DNA from: Geobacter sp. AOG1
Lineage (GTDB): Bacteria; Desulfobacterota; Desulfuromonadia; Geobacterales; Geobacteraceae
Assembly: GCF_019972315.1 (NCBI RefSeq)
Contig: NZ_BLIZ01000001.1
Span: forward strand, 2,038,513-2,102,512
Length of the DNA: 64,000 nucleotides
Direction: 5' to 3'
The notes under the pieces were generated by a model that made no database searches, was not told where the DNA came from, and worked only from the letters and a program-made list of their open reading frames with translations. The position numbers and the translations under genes are program-made. This document shows, in pieces, positions 42,984-51,374 of the stretch; the stretch's first letter is position 1, and each line of letters starts with the position of its first letter.

Positions 42984-43682
42984 GTGCTGATTGTCGTCCA
43001 GAACGACCCGGAAGTTCCCCTCGGCACCTACGCCGGATACCTGGAGGAGTCGGCGGTCCCGTACCGCACCGTTCAGCCCTACCGTGGGGAGATGCTGCCG
43101 GAGGCGGAAGGTGTGGCCGCTGCCATCGTCCTCGGCGGTGCCATGGGGGTGCATGACACCGACCGTCACCCCTTTCTCCACGATGTGAAGCGCTTCATCG
43201 CGGGGATGGTGGCCCGGGAGGTGCCGTTCCTCGGTATCTGCCTGGGGGGGCAACTCCTGGCTGACGTGCTCGGCGCCACGGTCACGTACAACTCCCCCCA
43301 CCGCGAAAAGGGGACCTTGCCGGTCACCCTCACGGAAGAGGGGATGGGCGACCCCCTGTTCGCCGGGGTGGTGCGGGAGTTCGTGAGCTTCCAGTGGCAC
43401 AATGACAGCTTCCTCGTTCCCGAAGGGGGAATCCATCTCGCTTCGTCACCCGCCTGTCCCGGTCAGGCGTTTCGTTACGGCCCCGTGGCCTACGGCACCC
43501 AGTTCCACCCCGAGGTGGACCGGCAGATCATCGCCGACTGGAGCAGCTGGCGCCCTTCAACGGCAGCACGTACCGAACAGTTCCTGTCCGACTTCGCTGC
43601 CCGGCGGACGGAGTACGACGCAGCCTCCCATATGATACTGCTCAATTTTCTCCGCATCGCCCGCCTTGTCGCTCCACGCTGA
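42984..43682 (+). CDS. class I glutamine amidotransferase (GMP synthase-like domain)
   Basis: 232 residues from GTG 42984, with GAGGAG upstream. The triad is visible: nucleophile Cys86 in GICLGGQ, then His175 and Glu177 in FHPEV. It follows the pattern of stand-alone class I amidotransferases such as the GuaA N-terminal domain, YfeJ-like or gamma-glutamyl hydrolase relatives. It hydrolyses glutamine or a glutamyl bond. The partner or substrate is not evident. It lies after the etf terminator and before the selenoprotein peroxiredoxin. Confidence 0.85.
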   Translation: MLIVVQNDPEVPLGTYAGYLEESAVPYRTVQPYRGEMLPEAEGVAAAIVLGGAMGVHDTDRHPFLHDVKRFIAGMVAREVPFLGICLGGQLLADVLGATVTYNSPHREKGTLPVTLTEEGMGDPLFAGVVREFVSFQWHNDSFLVPEGGIHLASSPACPGQAFRYGPVAYGTQFHPEVDRQIIADWSSWRPSTAARTEQFLSDFAARRTEYDAASHMILLNFLRIARLVAPR

Positions 43683-43744
43683 TTGTTTTTATCGCCACGG
43701 GTGATACCCTTAATGAGCATTCAAAAAAATATTCCGGAGGTGGT

Positions 43745-44257
43745 ATGCGCAAATCCGTCGTCAAGGGACTCTTTACCTCGGCGCTCGTGGCCCTGGAGAG
43801 CATCGGCGCCCACTCCCCGGAAGCGGGGGAAAAGGCCCCGCTGTTCGAGGCTGTTTCTACGAAGGGGCCGATTCGGTTGGCCGACTACCTGGGGAAGTGG
43901 AATGTGGTGCTGGTATTTTACTTCGCCGATTTCACCCCGGTCTGAACGGGGGAAATGCAGGCTTTTCAAAGGGATCTTGAAAAATTTGAAAAGCTCAACG
44001 CCCAGGTCCTGGGCGTCAGTCCCGACAGCATTGCGACCCACGAGGAATTCAGTACGAAGAATGGCCTCCAGTACCCCCTCGTAGCCGACGAGGCGGGGGA
44101 GATACGGAAACAGTATGCCCCCGGCCGGGTCACCTATGTCATCGACAAGACAGGCATGGTTCGGTTCATCCAGCAGGGGGTGCCGGACAATGGGGTGCTA
44201 CTTAAGGAGCTGGAAAAGCTTGAGAAGAGAACAGAGAAAACCAACGAGCCACCATGA
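43745..44257 (+). CDS. selenocysteine peroxiredoxin (AhpC/TSA family), UGA read-through
   Basis: 170 residues if TGA 43943-43945 is read as Sec67. The frame before it ends FYFADFTPV and continues [29 protein letters not shown], reproducing the peroxiredoxin active site FTPVCTGE with Cys replaced by Sec. The rest ([30 protein letters not shown]) is full-length BCP/AhpC type. The start has GGAGGTGG before ATG. A SECIS-like hairpin lies at 43963-43983. It would reduce peroxides with a selenolate, as in PrxU of other anaerobes. No selenocysteine machinery gene lies in the window. Confidence 0.88.
43963..43983 (+). promoter_or_regulatory. bacterial SECIS-like hairpin
   Basis: TTTTCAA (43963-43969), loop AGGGATC, TTGAAAA (43977-43983): a perfect 7-bp stem with GG in the loop, 17 nt after the UGA codon, in the range for SelB-binding bacterial SECIS elements. 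It lies inside the coding sequence. Confidence 0.7.
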
Positions 44258-44307
44258 TACAAGATGTCCCGATCAGCAATGACCAAGCGGTCTCTCCCCA
44301 GTCTTTC

Positions 44308-44709
44308 TTACTTCTTGCAGACCGCTTTGGTCAGAGCATCTTCCGGTGAACCTTGCAGGGCAATCTTTCGTTTCAGTTGGGAACTCTTTTCTGTGAATAT
44401 TTTGTTGCCGTTGCTGTCAAATGCAGTGGTCTGCTCGACGGAATAACTACCTTCAGCGCAGTCGAGTAGGTAGGTCTGCACTATGTTGGATACCCCGCTG
44501 ATCCCCAGTTCCCTGAAGAGAGCCTCTTCCCCTTTCTCCGAATAGACCTTTTTTACCAGCACCTTCAGGTCCCCATGGCGGGTTGCCTCTATAGTCGATG
44601 CATCATACTGGGCCACAAAGTCCGAAGTCCTGCTGTAGAAAAGCATTTCGGCGCTTGCAGGTGTGGCAACAGTCGAAAGTAGTACCATCAGTGCCAGCAT
44701 TTTGTACAT
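44308..44709 (-). CDS. small exported protein, surface-adhesin E-like
   Basis: 133 residues from ATG 44709, preceded by AGGAGGAAAT. A signal peptide (MYKMLALMVLLSTVATPASA) precedes EMLFYSRTSDFVAQYDASTIEATRHGDLKVLVKKVYSEKG, matching the order of the surface-adhesin E family (a residue-rich tyrosine and short beta repeats). Two conserved-looking cysteines (LLDCAEGSYSV and AVCKK) could form a disulfide. Periplasmic or surface location, role unknown. It follows the KimA-like gene by 16 nt in the same direction, so the two may be co-transcribed. Confidence 0.6.
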   Translation of the reverse strand: MYKMLALMVLLSTVATPASAEMLFYSRTSDFVAQYDASTIEATRHGDLKVLVKKVYSEKGEEALFRELGISGVSNIVQTYLLDCAEGSYSVEQTTAFDSNGNKIFTEKSSQLKRKIALQGSPEDALTKAVCKK

Positions 44710-44725
44710 ATTTCCTCCTGGGCTG

Positions 44726-46711
44726 TCAGACCCTGACCCGGATGGGGAGGATGACCGTGGTGATGCCGTCCCACTGGAGGCGGCGCTGGATGGCAAAGGC
44801 GGTCTCGTTGTGGAGCATCTTGTGGTAGAACTTTTCCAGCCGGAAGGTAAGCTGACCGGTGAAGACCGTCGAGCGGGGGAATTCGCCGGCGATCTCTTTG
44901 CAGAGATGCATGGCGCTTTCAACCACATCGGTCGCCACCTCCATCCGGTAGTCGGCGGCGAAGCCGAGGCGGCGGGCCAGGTCAACATACCGTTCGAGCC
45001 CCTTCCTGACCGAATCCTCCAGCGCTACCACCTCCTGCGCCCCCTTGAAGGAGCCGGAGTCGATCACCGCCACCGAGACGAAGATAATGTTCTTGTAGGT
45101 CTTGGGGAAGGTGGTGAGGATGGAGAGCAGCGTATGGACGCCAAAGCCGCTGTAGCCGGAGACGAGCTGGATGGCGGTGGTTTCGTTCGGGTCGAGGGGG
45201 GCGTCGTTGACCGGCCCGGTCGTGGGGAAATCGAGGAGTGTCTCGTCCAGTTGGGCAATCCCCTTGCGCACCTTGACGTAATGGTTTTTGATGAGGTAGC
45301 AGAGGTAGATCACCACCGAGGTGATGACAATGGTCATCCATCCCCCTTCGGCAAATTTTTCCACCGTCGTGATGACGAGAATGGTAACGCAGAGGGTCAG
45401 CCCCACCAGGTGGACGGCGAGGTGCTGCATCCATTTTGGGTCTTCGTGGCGCCGCTTGAGGAAGAAACGGGACATCCCCAGTTGGGAGAGGGAGAAGGTG
45501 ACGAAGACGTTGATGGAGTACATGACCACCAGGGCCGACACCGATCCGCGGGTATAGAGGAGGAGGCCGATGGCGGCCGCCCCCATGAGCACGATGCCGT
45601 TACGCATGGTGAGCCGCTCGGAGAGGGCGGCGAAGCGGTGGGGAAACCAGGAGTCAACCGCCATGTTGGCCATGACCCGCGGGCCGTCCACGAAGCCGGT
45701 CTGGGCCGCAACAAGGAGCAGTGCCCCTTCGGAGAAGATGGTGATGAACGCGACCATCCCCCCCATAGGCCAGTCCGCAAAAAGCCCGTCGGCCAGGACG
45801 GCGTTGAGGGTTTTTCCTTCCACCGGCTTTACATCGAGCAGGGCATAGCAAAGGAACAGTACGCCGGCGGTGAAGGCGAGGGACCCGGCCATGTAGAGCA
45901 TAGTCCGCTTGCCGGTCTGCACCCGTGGCTCCCGCATGATCTGCAGGCCGTTAGAGACCGCCTCGATCCCCGTATAGGTCCCACCCCCCAGTGAGTAGGC
46001 GCGCATGAAGAGGAGGAGAATGCCGAAGAAGCCTATGGTGGAGAGATCCTGGTGAATTCCGGTCTGGAAACCACTTGCCAGCGGGGCGAACCGGGCGGTG
46101 TGGGTGAAGATTCCGTCCAGCAGCATGAGGAGGTGGGTGACCACGAAGACGATGAAGATCGGCGCCATGACAGTGATGGATTCCTTCACCCCGCGGATGT
46201 TGAGGACGATGAGGACAAGGGCAAGAAAACAGGCGAAGGGGACCTTGTAGTGGGCGGCGGCGAGGGGAAGGTAGCTGAACACCGCGTCGACGCAGGCGGC
46301 GATGGAGACGGTGATGGTCAGTATGTAGTCCACCAGGAGGGCGCTACCGGAGACGACCCCCGCCTTCTCCCCGAGCATGTGGGTAGCGACGATGTATCCG
46401 CCGCCGCCGTGGGGAAAGTGTTCGATGATCCTCGAATAGGCGTAGGAGATGATGAAGACCGTCAAAGCCGTGGCCAGCCCGAGCATGACGGCGAGGTAGG
46501 CATGCGACCCCAAAGCCCGGAAGGCTTCTTCGGGGCCGTAGGCGGATGACGACAGGCCGTCGGCGCCGAGCCCGATCCAGGCGAGCACCGGAATCAGGGA
46601 CATCTTGTGGAACAGATGGGGGTCCTTGATCTGTTTGGGGGCGCCGATGATGGCGCGCCAGATACGGACGAAGATGCCGGGTTGTTCTTCTACAGGGTCA
46701 TTCGCGTTCAT
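44726..46711 (-). CDS. KimA-like potassium transporter (APC superfamily)
   Basis: 661 residues with about 12 transmembrane helices in the first 450 residues (GLGADGLSSSAYGPEEAFRALG, YIVATHMLGEKAG, LVDYILTITVSIAACVDAV) and a roughly 190-residue cytosolic C-terminal domain. The pattern and size fit the KimA (YdaO) family of proton-coupled potassium importers, which bind c-di-AMP in their cytosolic domain. A c-di-AMP riboswitch with a terminator lies directly upstream, and kdp genes follow on the same strand. The ribosome-binding site is GGAGG before ATG 46711. The identity as a K+ importer is inference from the family, the riboswitch and the kdp context. Confidence 0.82.
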   Translation of the reverse strand: MNANDPVEEQPGIFVRIWRAIIGAPKQIKDPHLFHKMSLIPVLAWIGLGADGLSSSAYGPEEAFRALGSHAYLAVMLGLATALTVFIISYAYSRIIEHFPHGGGGYIVATHMLGEKAGVVSGSALLVDYILTITVSIAACVDAVFSYLPLAAAHYKVPFACFLALVLIVLNIRGVKESITVMAPIFIVFVVTHLLMLLDGIFTHTARFAPLASGFQTGIHQDLSTIGFFGILLLFMRAYSLGGGTYTGIEAVSNGLQIMREPRVQTGKRTMLYMAGSLAFTAGVLFLCYALLDVKPVEGKTLNAVLADGLFADWPMGGMVAFITIFSEGALLLVAAQTGFVDGPRVMANMAVDSWFPHRFAALSERLTMRNGIVLMGAAAIGLLLYTRGSVSALVVMYSINVFVTFSLSQLGMSRFFLKRRHEDPKWMQHLAVHLVGLTLCVTILVITTVEKFAEGGWMTIVITSVVIYLCYLIKNHYVKVRKGIAQLDETLLDFPTTGPVNDAPLDPNETTAIQLVSGYSGFGVHTLLSILTTFPKTYKNIIFVSVAVIDSGSFKGAQEVVALEDSVRKGLERYVDLARRLGFAADYRMEVATDVVESAMHLCKEIAGEFPRSTVFTGQLTFRLEKFYHKMLHNETAFAIQRRLQWDGITTVILPIRVRV

Positions 46712-46794
46712 GGTGCCTCCCGGTGCTGCAACTATACGGCGAGAATTTTTCTTTGCAAACCGGGCGGCAGGGTGGCTTCAATGAACATATGACG

Positions 46795-46826
46795 AAAAAA
46801 AGCCGCCGGCACAAAGACCGGCGGCT
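46795..46826 (-). terminator. riboswitch expression-platform terminator
   Basis: AGCCGCCGG and CCGGCGGCT (46801-46809 and 46818-46826), followed on the minus strand by seven T residues (46795-46801). It ends the riboswitch leader before the KimA-like gene. Confidence 0.9.
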
Positions 46827-46839
46827 CGAAGTCGCTGTC

Positions 46840-46987
46840 ACTTGCCCTTCCACACGCCTACGAGGTTAGCTGACGGGCTAGGACTTGAAAGTATCCTTTT
46901 CAGGTTCCTCACGACGCTGGGAGGTCACTGAAATTCGCCCCAAAAACTTGGGTCCCCCGCACCTGCTCTTCGTTGAGCGGGTCTCGG
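46840..46987 (-). promoter_or_regulatory. c-di-AMP (ydaO-yuaA) riboswitch aptamer
   Basis: The minus strand shows the ydaO-yuaA hallmarks in order: GCGGGGGACCCAAG, TTTTTGGGGCGAATT, then CCGTCAGCTAACCTCGTAGG with CGTGTGGAAGG. These are the most conserved parts of this riboswitch class. In most known examples c-di-AMP binding promotes termination. It lies just upstream of the terminator and the KimA-like transporter. I recognise it from motif memory; no alignment was run. Confidence 0.9.
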
Positions 46988-47029
46988 CTGCATAATTATC
47001 GAATAATACTTGTTCGCAAACTCTAAGAG

Positions 47030-47058
47030 TAATATGCCCAGTATAAAGAAAGTATCAA
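47030..47058 (-). promoter_or_regulatory. candidate promoter of the riboswitch unit
   Basis: Reading the minus strand, TTGATA (complement of 47053-47058) is followed after about 17-18 nt by ATATTAC-like sequence. It sits some 45 nt before the aptamer. Weak evidence. Confidence 0.3.
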
Positions 47059-47108
47059 GATGTGGGGGGAAGGTGTAAAGATTCCATTAAGATGGATGGA
47101 GCGCATCG

Positions 47109-47819
47109 CTACGTTTCGGCCTTCAGACGATACCCTACGCCAGGTTCGGTCAGGATATACCGCGGTCGGGAAGGGTCTCTCTCTAACTTGTGGCGCAGAT
47201 TGCTAATATTTACTCGCAGCACGTGAGGTTGTTCAACGTAGGCTACTCCCCATATCTGCCTGAGGATCTGGCGGTGTGTCATCACTTTTCCTGCATGGAT
47301 TACCAGGAGACGCAGGAGATCGTACTCGGTCGGGGTAAGCTGCACATCTTCGCCGTGCACTAGAACCCGCCGGCGCGCCAGGTCGACCTCCAGTTCATCA
47401 ACCGTGAAGACCGGTTCCGGGGCTTGCTGAAGGGAACGTCGCAGGGCAACCCGCATCCGTGCAAGCAGTTCCGCAACACCGAACGGCTTGGTCAGATAGT
47501 CGTCGGCACCGGCATCCAGGGCCTTTACCTTGTCGTCTTCCCGTTCTCGCACCGACAGCACGATAATCGGCACCTGGGACCATTCCCTGACCCGCCGAAT
47601 CACCTCTACACCGTCCATGTCCGGCAGGCCGAGATCGAGGAGGATGATGTCCGGTTTTACCGCCACGGCCGCAGCCAGTGCGGCATGGCCGGTCTCCGCC
47701 CGGTGGATGGAAAACTCACCCGTATCCAGGGCTGTGTGAAGGAAGCGCTGAATTGCCGCCTCATCGTCAACGATCAGGATGCGTGGCAGGTTAGTGCCGC
47801 TATTCTTTTCATTTGCCAT
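47109..47819 (-). CDS. kdpE: KdpE response regulator
   Basis: 236 residues from ATG 47819, with GGGGGTGA upstream; a GTG at 47828 overlaps it. It has a receiver (ILIVDDEAAIQRF, phospho-Asp in IILLDLGLPD, TKPFGVAELLARM) and an OmpR-type winged helix (VQLTPTEYDLLRLLVIHAGKVMTHRQILRQIWG, RYILTEPGVGYRL). It activates kdp transcription when phosphorylated by KdpD. It is separated from kdpD by a 213-nt spacer, which is unusual because many kdpDE genes overlap. Together they sit 3' of kdpABC on the same strand. Confidence 0.95.
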   Translation of the reverse strand: MANEKNSGTNLPRILIVDDEAAIQRFLHTALDTGEFSIHRAETGHAALAAAVAVKPDIILLDLGLPDMDGVEVIRRVREWSQVPIIVLSVREREDDKVKALDAGADDYLTKPFGVAELLARMRVALRRSLQQAPEPVFTVDELEVDLARRRVLVHGEDVQLTPTEYDLLRLLVIHAGKVMTHRQILRQIWGVAYVEQPHVLRVNISNLRHKLERDPSRPRYILTEPGVGYRLKAET

Positions 47820-48041
47820 GTAAATCACCCCCGACTCTTTAAGCTGAATCTGTGTGAGCAGCGTGCCCCTTGGTGCGAATGTGCCTGAACTCCAATTGTT
47901 GTATGCGAAATCGTGCAGAGATGGCCGATCGTGTCTGAACCTCTCAGGGTGAGTTGACCGGCCGGCGCGAGATATGCCTTGCAGCGGCGGAACGAGGGAA
48001 GCCTGAGCGCAACGGGATGCACTGGACTCACCAATTCACGC

Positions 48042-50720
48042 TTAATAAAGCGGCAGGGTAATTATCACCCTGAGCCCCCCGGTGGCCCGGTTTTCCGCCC
48101 GGATCGTCCCGCCATGTGCCTCCACGATCCCCTTGCAGATGGCAAGCCCTAGGCCGGTCCCACCGGCCCCCTCGGGAACCGGTATCCGGTAGAATTTGTC
48201 GAAGACCCTCTTCAGGTCGGGCACGGGGACGCCCGGTCCACGGTCGCAGACCTCCAGGGTCAGTTTTCCCTTATCCATCCGGGCATTGATCTCCAGACCG
48301 GCATCGGGAGGCGAATACTTCAATGCGTTGTCCAGTAGATTCACCATCACCTGGGTCATGAGGACCATGTCCAACTTGACCGGTGGCAGGTCGGCGGGGA
48401 TATGCGTTTCAACGTTTCTCGTGCCGATCTGCTTGTCGAGGGCCACCAGTGCACAGCCGACCAGGTCCTGGATGTCGCTCTGTTCCTTCCGGAGATCGAC
48501 CCTCCCCGCCTCCAGACGGGTCATGTCCAGCAGGTTGCCCACGAACCGGTTCAGACGCTCCGCTTCTTCCCGGGCGGTATCGAGAAGCTCTTTCCGGGCC
48601 TCGCCATCCAGCTTGTACCCCTTGTCCATAAGGGTGTCCAAAGCCCCAGTTATGGTAACCAAGGGGGTCCGCAGATCATGAGAGATGGAGTTGAGCAGGG
48701 CGCGTTCCAGCCCCTCCCGGGCCTGGAGAATCTGGGCGTGTTCTGCCTGCTTGACGAGTTGCACCCGCTCGATGGCCAGGGTTGCCTGTGCGGCAAAAGC
48801 CTGGAGAAGCCGACGCTGCTCAGGGAAGCCATAACCGGCATCGTCCGTCAGCTTTACCCCCAGAACGCCAAGAACTCCTGCGGTGGTCTGTAACGGCAGA
48901 TAGAGCAGGTCGGCCGAACCGAGCGTTTCAGTCCCGCGACCGGCAGGTTGATGGTTCCGGAATGCCCAGTCTGCTACCGCAAGCTCTTTCATATCAAGCT
49001 GTAAGTGCTCGCTTGCAGTCTTCACTTCCAGGCGCTCCCCCTCCGCCAGGAGGATGGCCACACACGCATCGAGGCTATCCCTGATGTTCTTGTGGATTGC
49101 CTCCAGGATGGACTGAATGCTGACGGCGGCGGCAAGGTCTCTACTCAGGTAATAAAGGCTGGCCGTCTGGACTTCACGCACCCTTATCGCCTCGGCCCGC
49201 TCACGGGCCTGGGAAACCAGGGTGCTGATGACCACACCGACGGTAAAGAGTGCTATGAAGGTGAGCAGGTATTGGGTGTCGGCGACGGCGAACGTAAAGC
49301 GGGGGGGGACGAAGAAAAAATCGAAGGCCATCACGCTCAGAAAGGCGGTGAGTATTGCCGGCCTGAGCCCCAGTCGCGTGGCCGCCAGGACCACCGCCAG
49401 AAGGTAAATCATGACCAGGTTGGTCGGGGCAAGCAATGGACGGACCAGTTCGCATACTGTCGAGGCTGCCATGACCAGAACCAGGCTTTTCATATAGCCA
49501 GGCCAGGGTTCCGCCTTTCTTGGCAGCACAATCCCCGACGCGGGCTTTCTCGCAGCCTCAGCTATGCTGACGACATAGACATCGATGGTGCCACTCAGCC
49601 GGATGATCCGGTCAACCAGTGGCGGGCTCAGGAATTCCCGCCAGCGGGGCTTGGTCGGCTTCCCGACGACTATCTTGGTGACATTGTGCTTGACGGCATA
49701 GTCGATGAGGGCCTGGGTAACATTGGTCCCGGTCAGCGTCGTCACCTCGGCCCCGAGGCTTTCCGCCAGGCGCAGATAACGCCAGACCTGCTCGCGGTTT
49801 TCCCGAAGATGCCTGCCGCCGCCAGGAGTTTCGATGTAGACCGTGTGCCAGCGGGACTTCGTTTCATCGGCCAGACGGCGAGTCGTGCGGATCAACTGTT
49901 CGCTGAAAGGGCTGCCGCTGATACAGACCAGCAGCTTTTCCGCTGTGGGCCATGGGCCGGCGATCGAACGCGACTCCATGTAGGCCCGCATTTGGTCGTC
50001 CACCCGGGAAGCTGCCCGGCGCATCGACAGTTCGCGCAGGGCCATCAGGTTGCCTGGCTTGAAAAATTTCTCCGTGGCCTGGGCAGCCTGAGCCGGGATA
50101 TAGACCTTTCCCTCGTGCAGGCGTTGCAGCAACTCCTCCGGGGGGATATCTACCAGGCGTATCTCGAATGCCTGGTCGAGCAGGCCGTCGGGCACGGTCT
50201 CGCGGACGACAATGCCGGTAATCTGCGCCACCACATCATTAAGGCTCTCAAAGTGCTGGACGTTGACCGTGGTATAGACGTCAATGCCGGCCGCCAGAAG
50301 CTCCTCCACGTCCTGCCACCGTTTTTCGTGCCGTGAGCCGGGGGCATTGGTGTGGGCAAGCTCATCCACCAGGGCAATCTGCGGCCTTCTGTCCAGCACC
50401 GCATCGATGTCCATTTCCGGGAGGGTTACTCCCATGTACTCGACCTGGGCCTTCGGAATAATCTCGATCTCTGAAAACGAAAGGAGTGAATCGGTCTCGA
50501 ACCGCCCATGGGACTCCACATAGGCCGCAACCACGTCCCTGTGCTCCAGCTTTCGCTGCCACGCAGCTTCCAGCATGGCGTAGGTCTTCCCCACACCCGC
50601 GGCGTAGCCGAGGAATATCTTGAGTCTTCCCAGCCCCTGATCCACCTCTGCTTCTTCGGCCTGGGCCAGTTTGAGCAGGGCTTCAGGGGAGGGACGTTTG
50701 TCATTGCCGTTTGTGACCAT
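48042..50720 (-). CDS. kdpD: KdpD potassium sensor kinase
   Basis: 892 residues. The KdpD N-terminal domain (1-245) has Walker A (GYAAGVGKTYAML, about 39-50) and VDELAHTNAPG. A UspA-like domain (about 258-380) contains SGS268-270, 20 residues, then WHTVY. Four transmembrane helices follow (about 400-490), a GAF-like region, HisKA (SHDLRTPLVTITGA) and the ATPase (NLLDNALKYSPP, GTGLGLAICKGIVEAHGG). It phosphorylates KdpE at low potassium or turgor. The SxS-X20-xxxxY pattern resembles the c-di-AMP-binding motif in S. aureus KdpD. Confidence 0.97.
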   Translation of the reverse strand: MVTNGNDKRPSPEALLKLAQAEEAEVDQGLGRLKIFLGYAAGVGKTYAMLEAAWQRKLEHRDVVAAYVESHGRFETDSLLSFSEIEIIPKAQVEYMGVTLPEMDIDAVLDRRPQIALVDELAHTNAPGSRHEKRWQDVEELLAAGIDVYTTVNVQHFESLNDVVAQITGIVVRETVPDGLLDQAFEIRLVDIPPEELLQRLHEGKVYIPAQAAQATEKFFKPGNLMALRELSMRRAASRVDDQMRAYMESRSIAGPWPTAEKLLVCISGSPFSEQLIRTTRRLADETKSRWHTVYIETPGGGRHLRENREQVWRYLRLAESLGAEVTTLTGTNVTQALIDYAVKHNVTKIVVGKPTKPRWREFLSPPLVDRIIRLSGTIDVYVVSIAEAARKPASGIVLPRKAEPWPGYMKSLVLVMAASTVCELVRPLLAPTNLVMIYLLAVVLAATRLGLRPAILTAFLSVMAFDFFFVPPRFTFAVADTQYLLTFIALFTVGVVISTLVSQARERAEAIRVREVQTASLYYLSRDLAAAVSIQSILEAIHKNIRDSLDACVAILLAEGERLEVKTASEHLQLDMKELAVADWAFRNHQPAGRGTETLGSADLLYLPLQTTAGVLGVLGVKLTDDAGYGFPEQRRLLQAFAAQATLAIERVQLVKQAEHAQILQAREGLERALLNSISHDLRTPLVTITGALDTLMDKGYKLDGEARKELLDTAREEAERLNRFVGNLLDMTRLEAGRVDLRKEQSDIQDLVGCALVALDKQIGTRNVETHIPADLPPVKLDMVLMTQVMVNLLDNALKYSPPDAGLEINARMDKGKLTLEVCDRGPGVPVPDLKRVFDKFYRIPVPEGAGGTGLGLAICKGIVEAHGGTIRAENRATGGLRVIITLPLY

Positions 50721-50755
50721 TATCTATGCCCGGAGATGTTCATTGGGGGAGGGAG

Positions 50756-51322
50756 TCACTTCAGGGCGTCTAACTTCAGGTTCAACACTAACACATTCAC
50801 CCGTGGCTCGCCAAATATACTTAATCGACGTTCTTCGGTGGCTTGCGTGACGAGCTTTGTGACCCTCTCTTCACTCATCCCGCGGGCTTTGGCAACCCGG
50901 GCAATCTGTACGTTCGCAGCTTCCTGCGTAATGTGCGGATCGAGGCCGCTGGCCGAGGCCTGTATCAGGTCGGACGGCACCGGGCCGGAAACACCGGAGT
51001 CGCGGAGAGTCTTGACCCTGCTGGCCACCATCTTCAGGTAATCGGGATTTGTGGGGCCGGAATTGGAGCCGCCGGAGCCCATCGAGTTATAGCCGAAATC
51101 GGTGGCGGCTGAAGGGCGGGGCCAGAAATATTTCGGATCAGAAAATGGCTGGCCGATCAGTGCCGAACCTATCTCCTTCCCGCTTTTGTCGGTAATGAAG
51201 CTCCCCTTGGCTTCTTTCGGGAATATCGCATAGGAAATGCCGGTGACAACGGCCGGATAGATACCGCCGCAGATGGCGGAGAACATGATTAACATCAAAA
51301 TAGCTGGACGAATCTCTTTCAT
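50756..51322 (-). CDS. kdpC: KdpC subunit of the K+-transporting ATPase
   Basis: 188 residues from ATG 51322 with GAGGAA upstream; a longer frame to 51439 lacks a site and runs into kdpB. MKEIRPAILMLIMFSAICGGIYPAVVTGI is the single membrane helix. GSALIGQPFSDPKYFWPRPSA and SGSGGSNSGPTN-like sequence are hallmark KdpC motifs. It stabilises ATP binding in the KdpFABC complex. It lies between kdpB and kdpD on the same strand. Confidence 0.97.
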   Translation of the reverse strand: MKEIRPAILMLIMFSAICGGIYPAVVTGISYAIFPKEAKGSFITDKSGKEIGSALIGQPFSDPKYFWPRPSAATDFGYNSMGSGGSNSGPTNPDYLKMVASRVKTLRDSGVSGPVPSDLIQASASGLDPHITQEAANVQIARVAKARGMSEERVTKLVTQATEERRLSIFGEPRVNVLVLNLKLDALK

Positions 51323-51374
51323 GGCTAGTTCCTCTCGAGGTGAGACAGCATGCCGTCCCTCCATACAAATGCGG

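Noticed and set aside
44726-45994. Long plus-strand open frame across the KimA-like gene
   Set aside because: Antisense shadow of a GC-rich gene; His/Gly/Asp/Glu-rich translation has no ribosome-binding site and no fold.
47829-48041. Possible small gene or RNA between kdpE and kdpD
   Set aside because: No open frame with a ribosome-binding site, and no stable hairpin with a T-tract.
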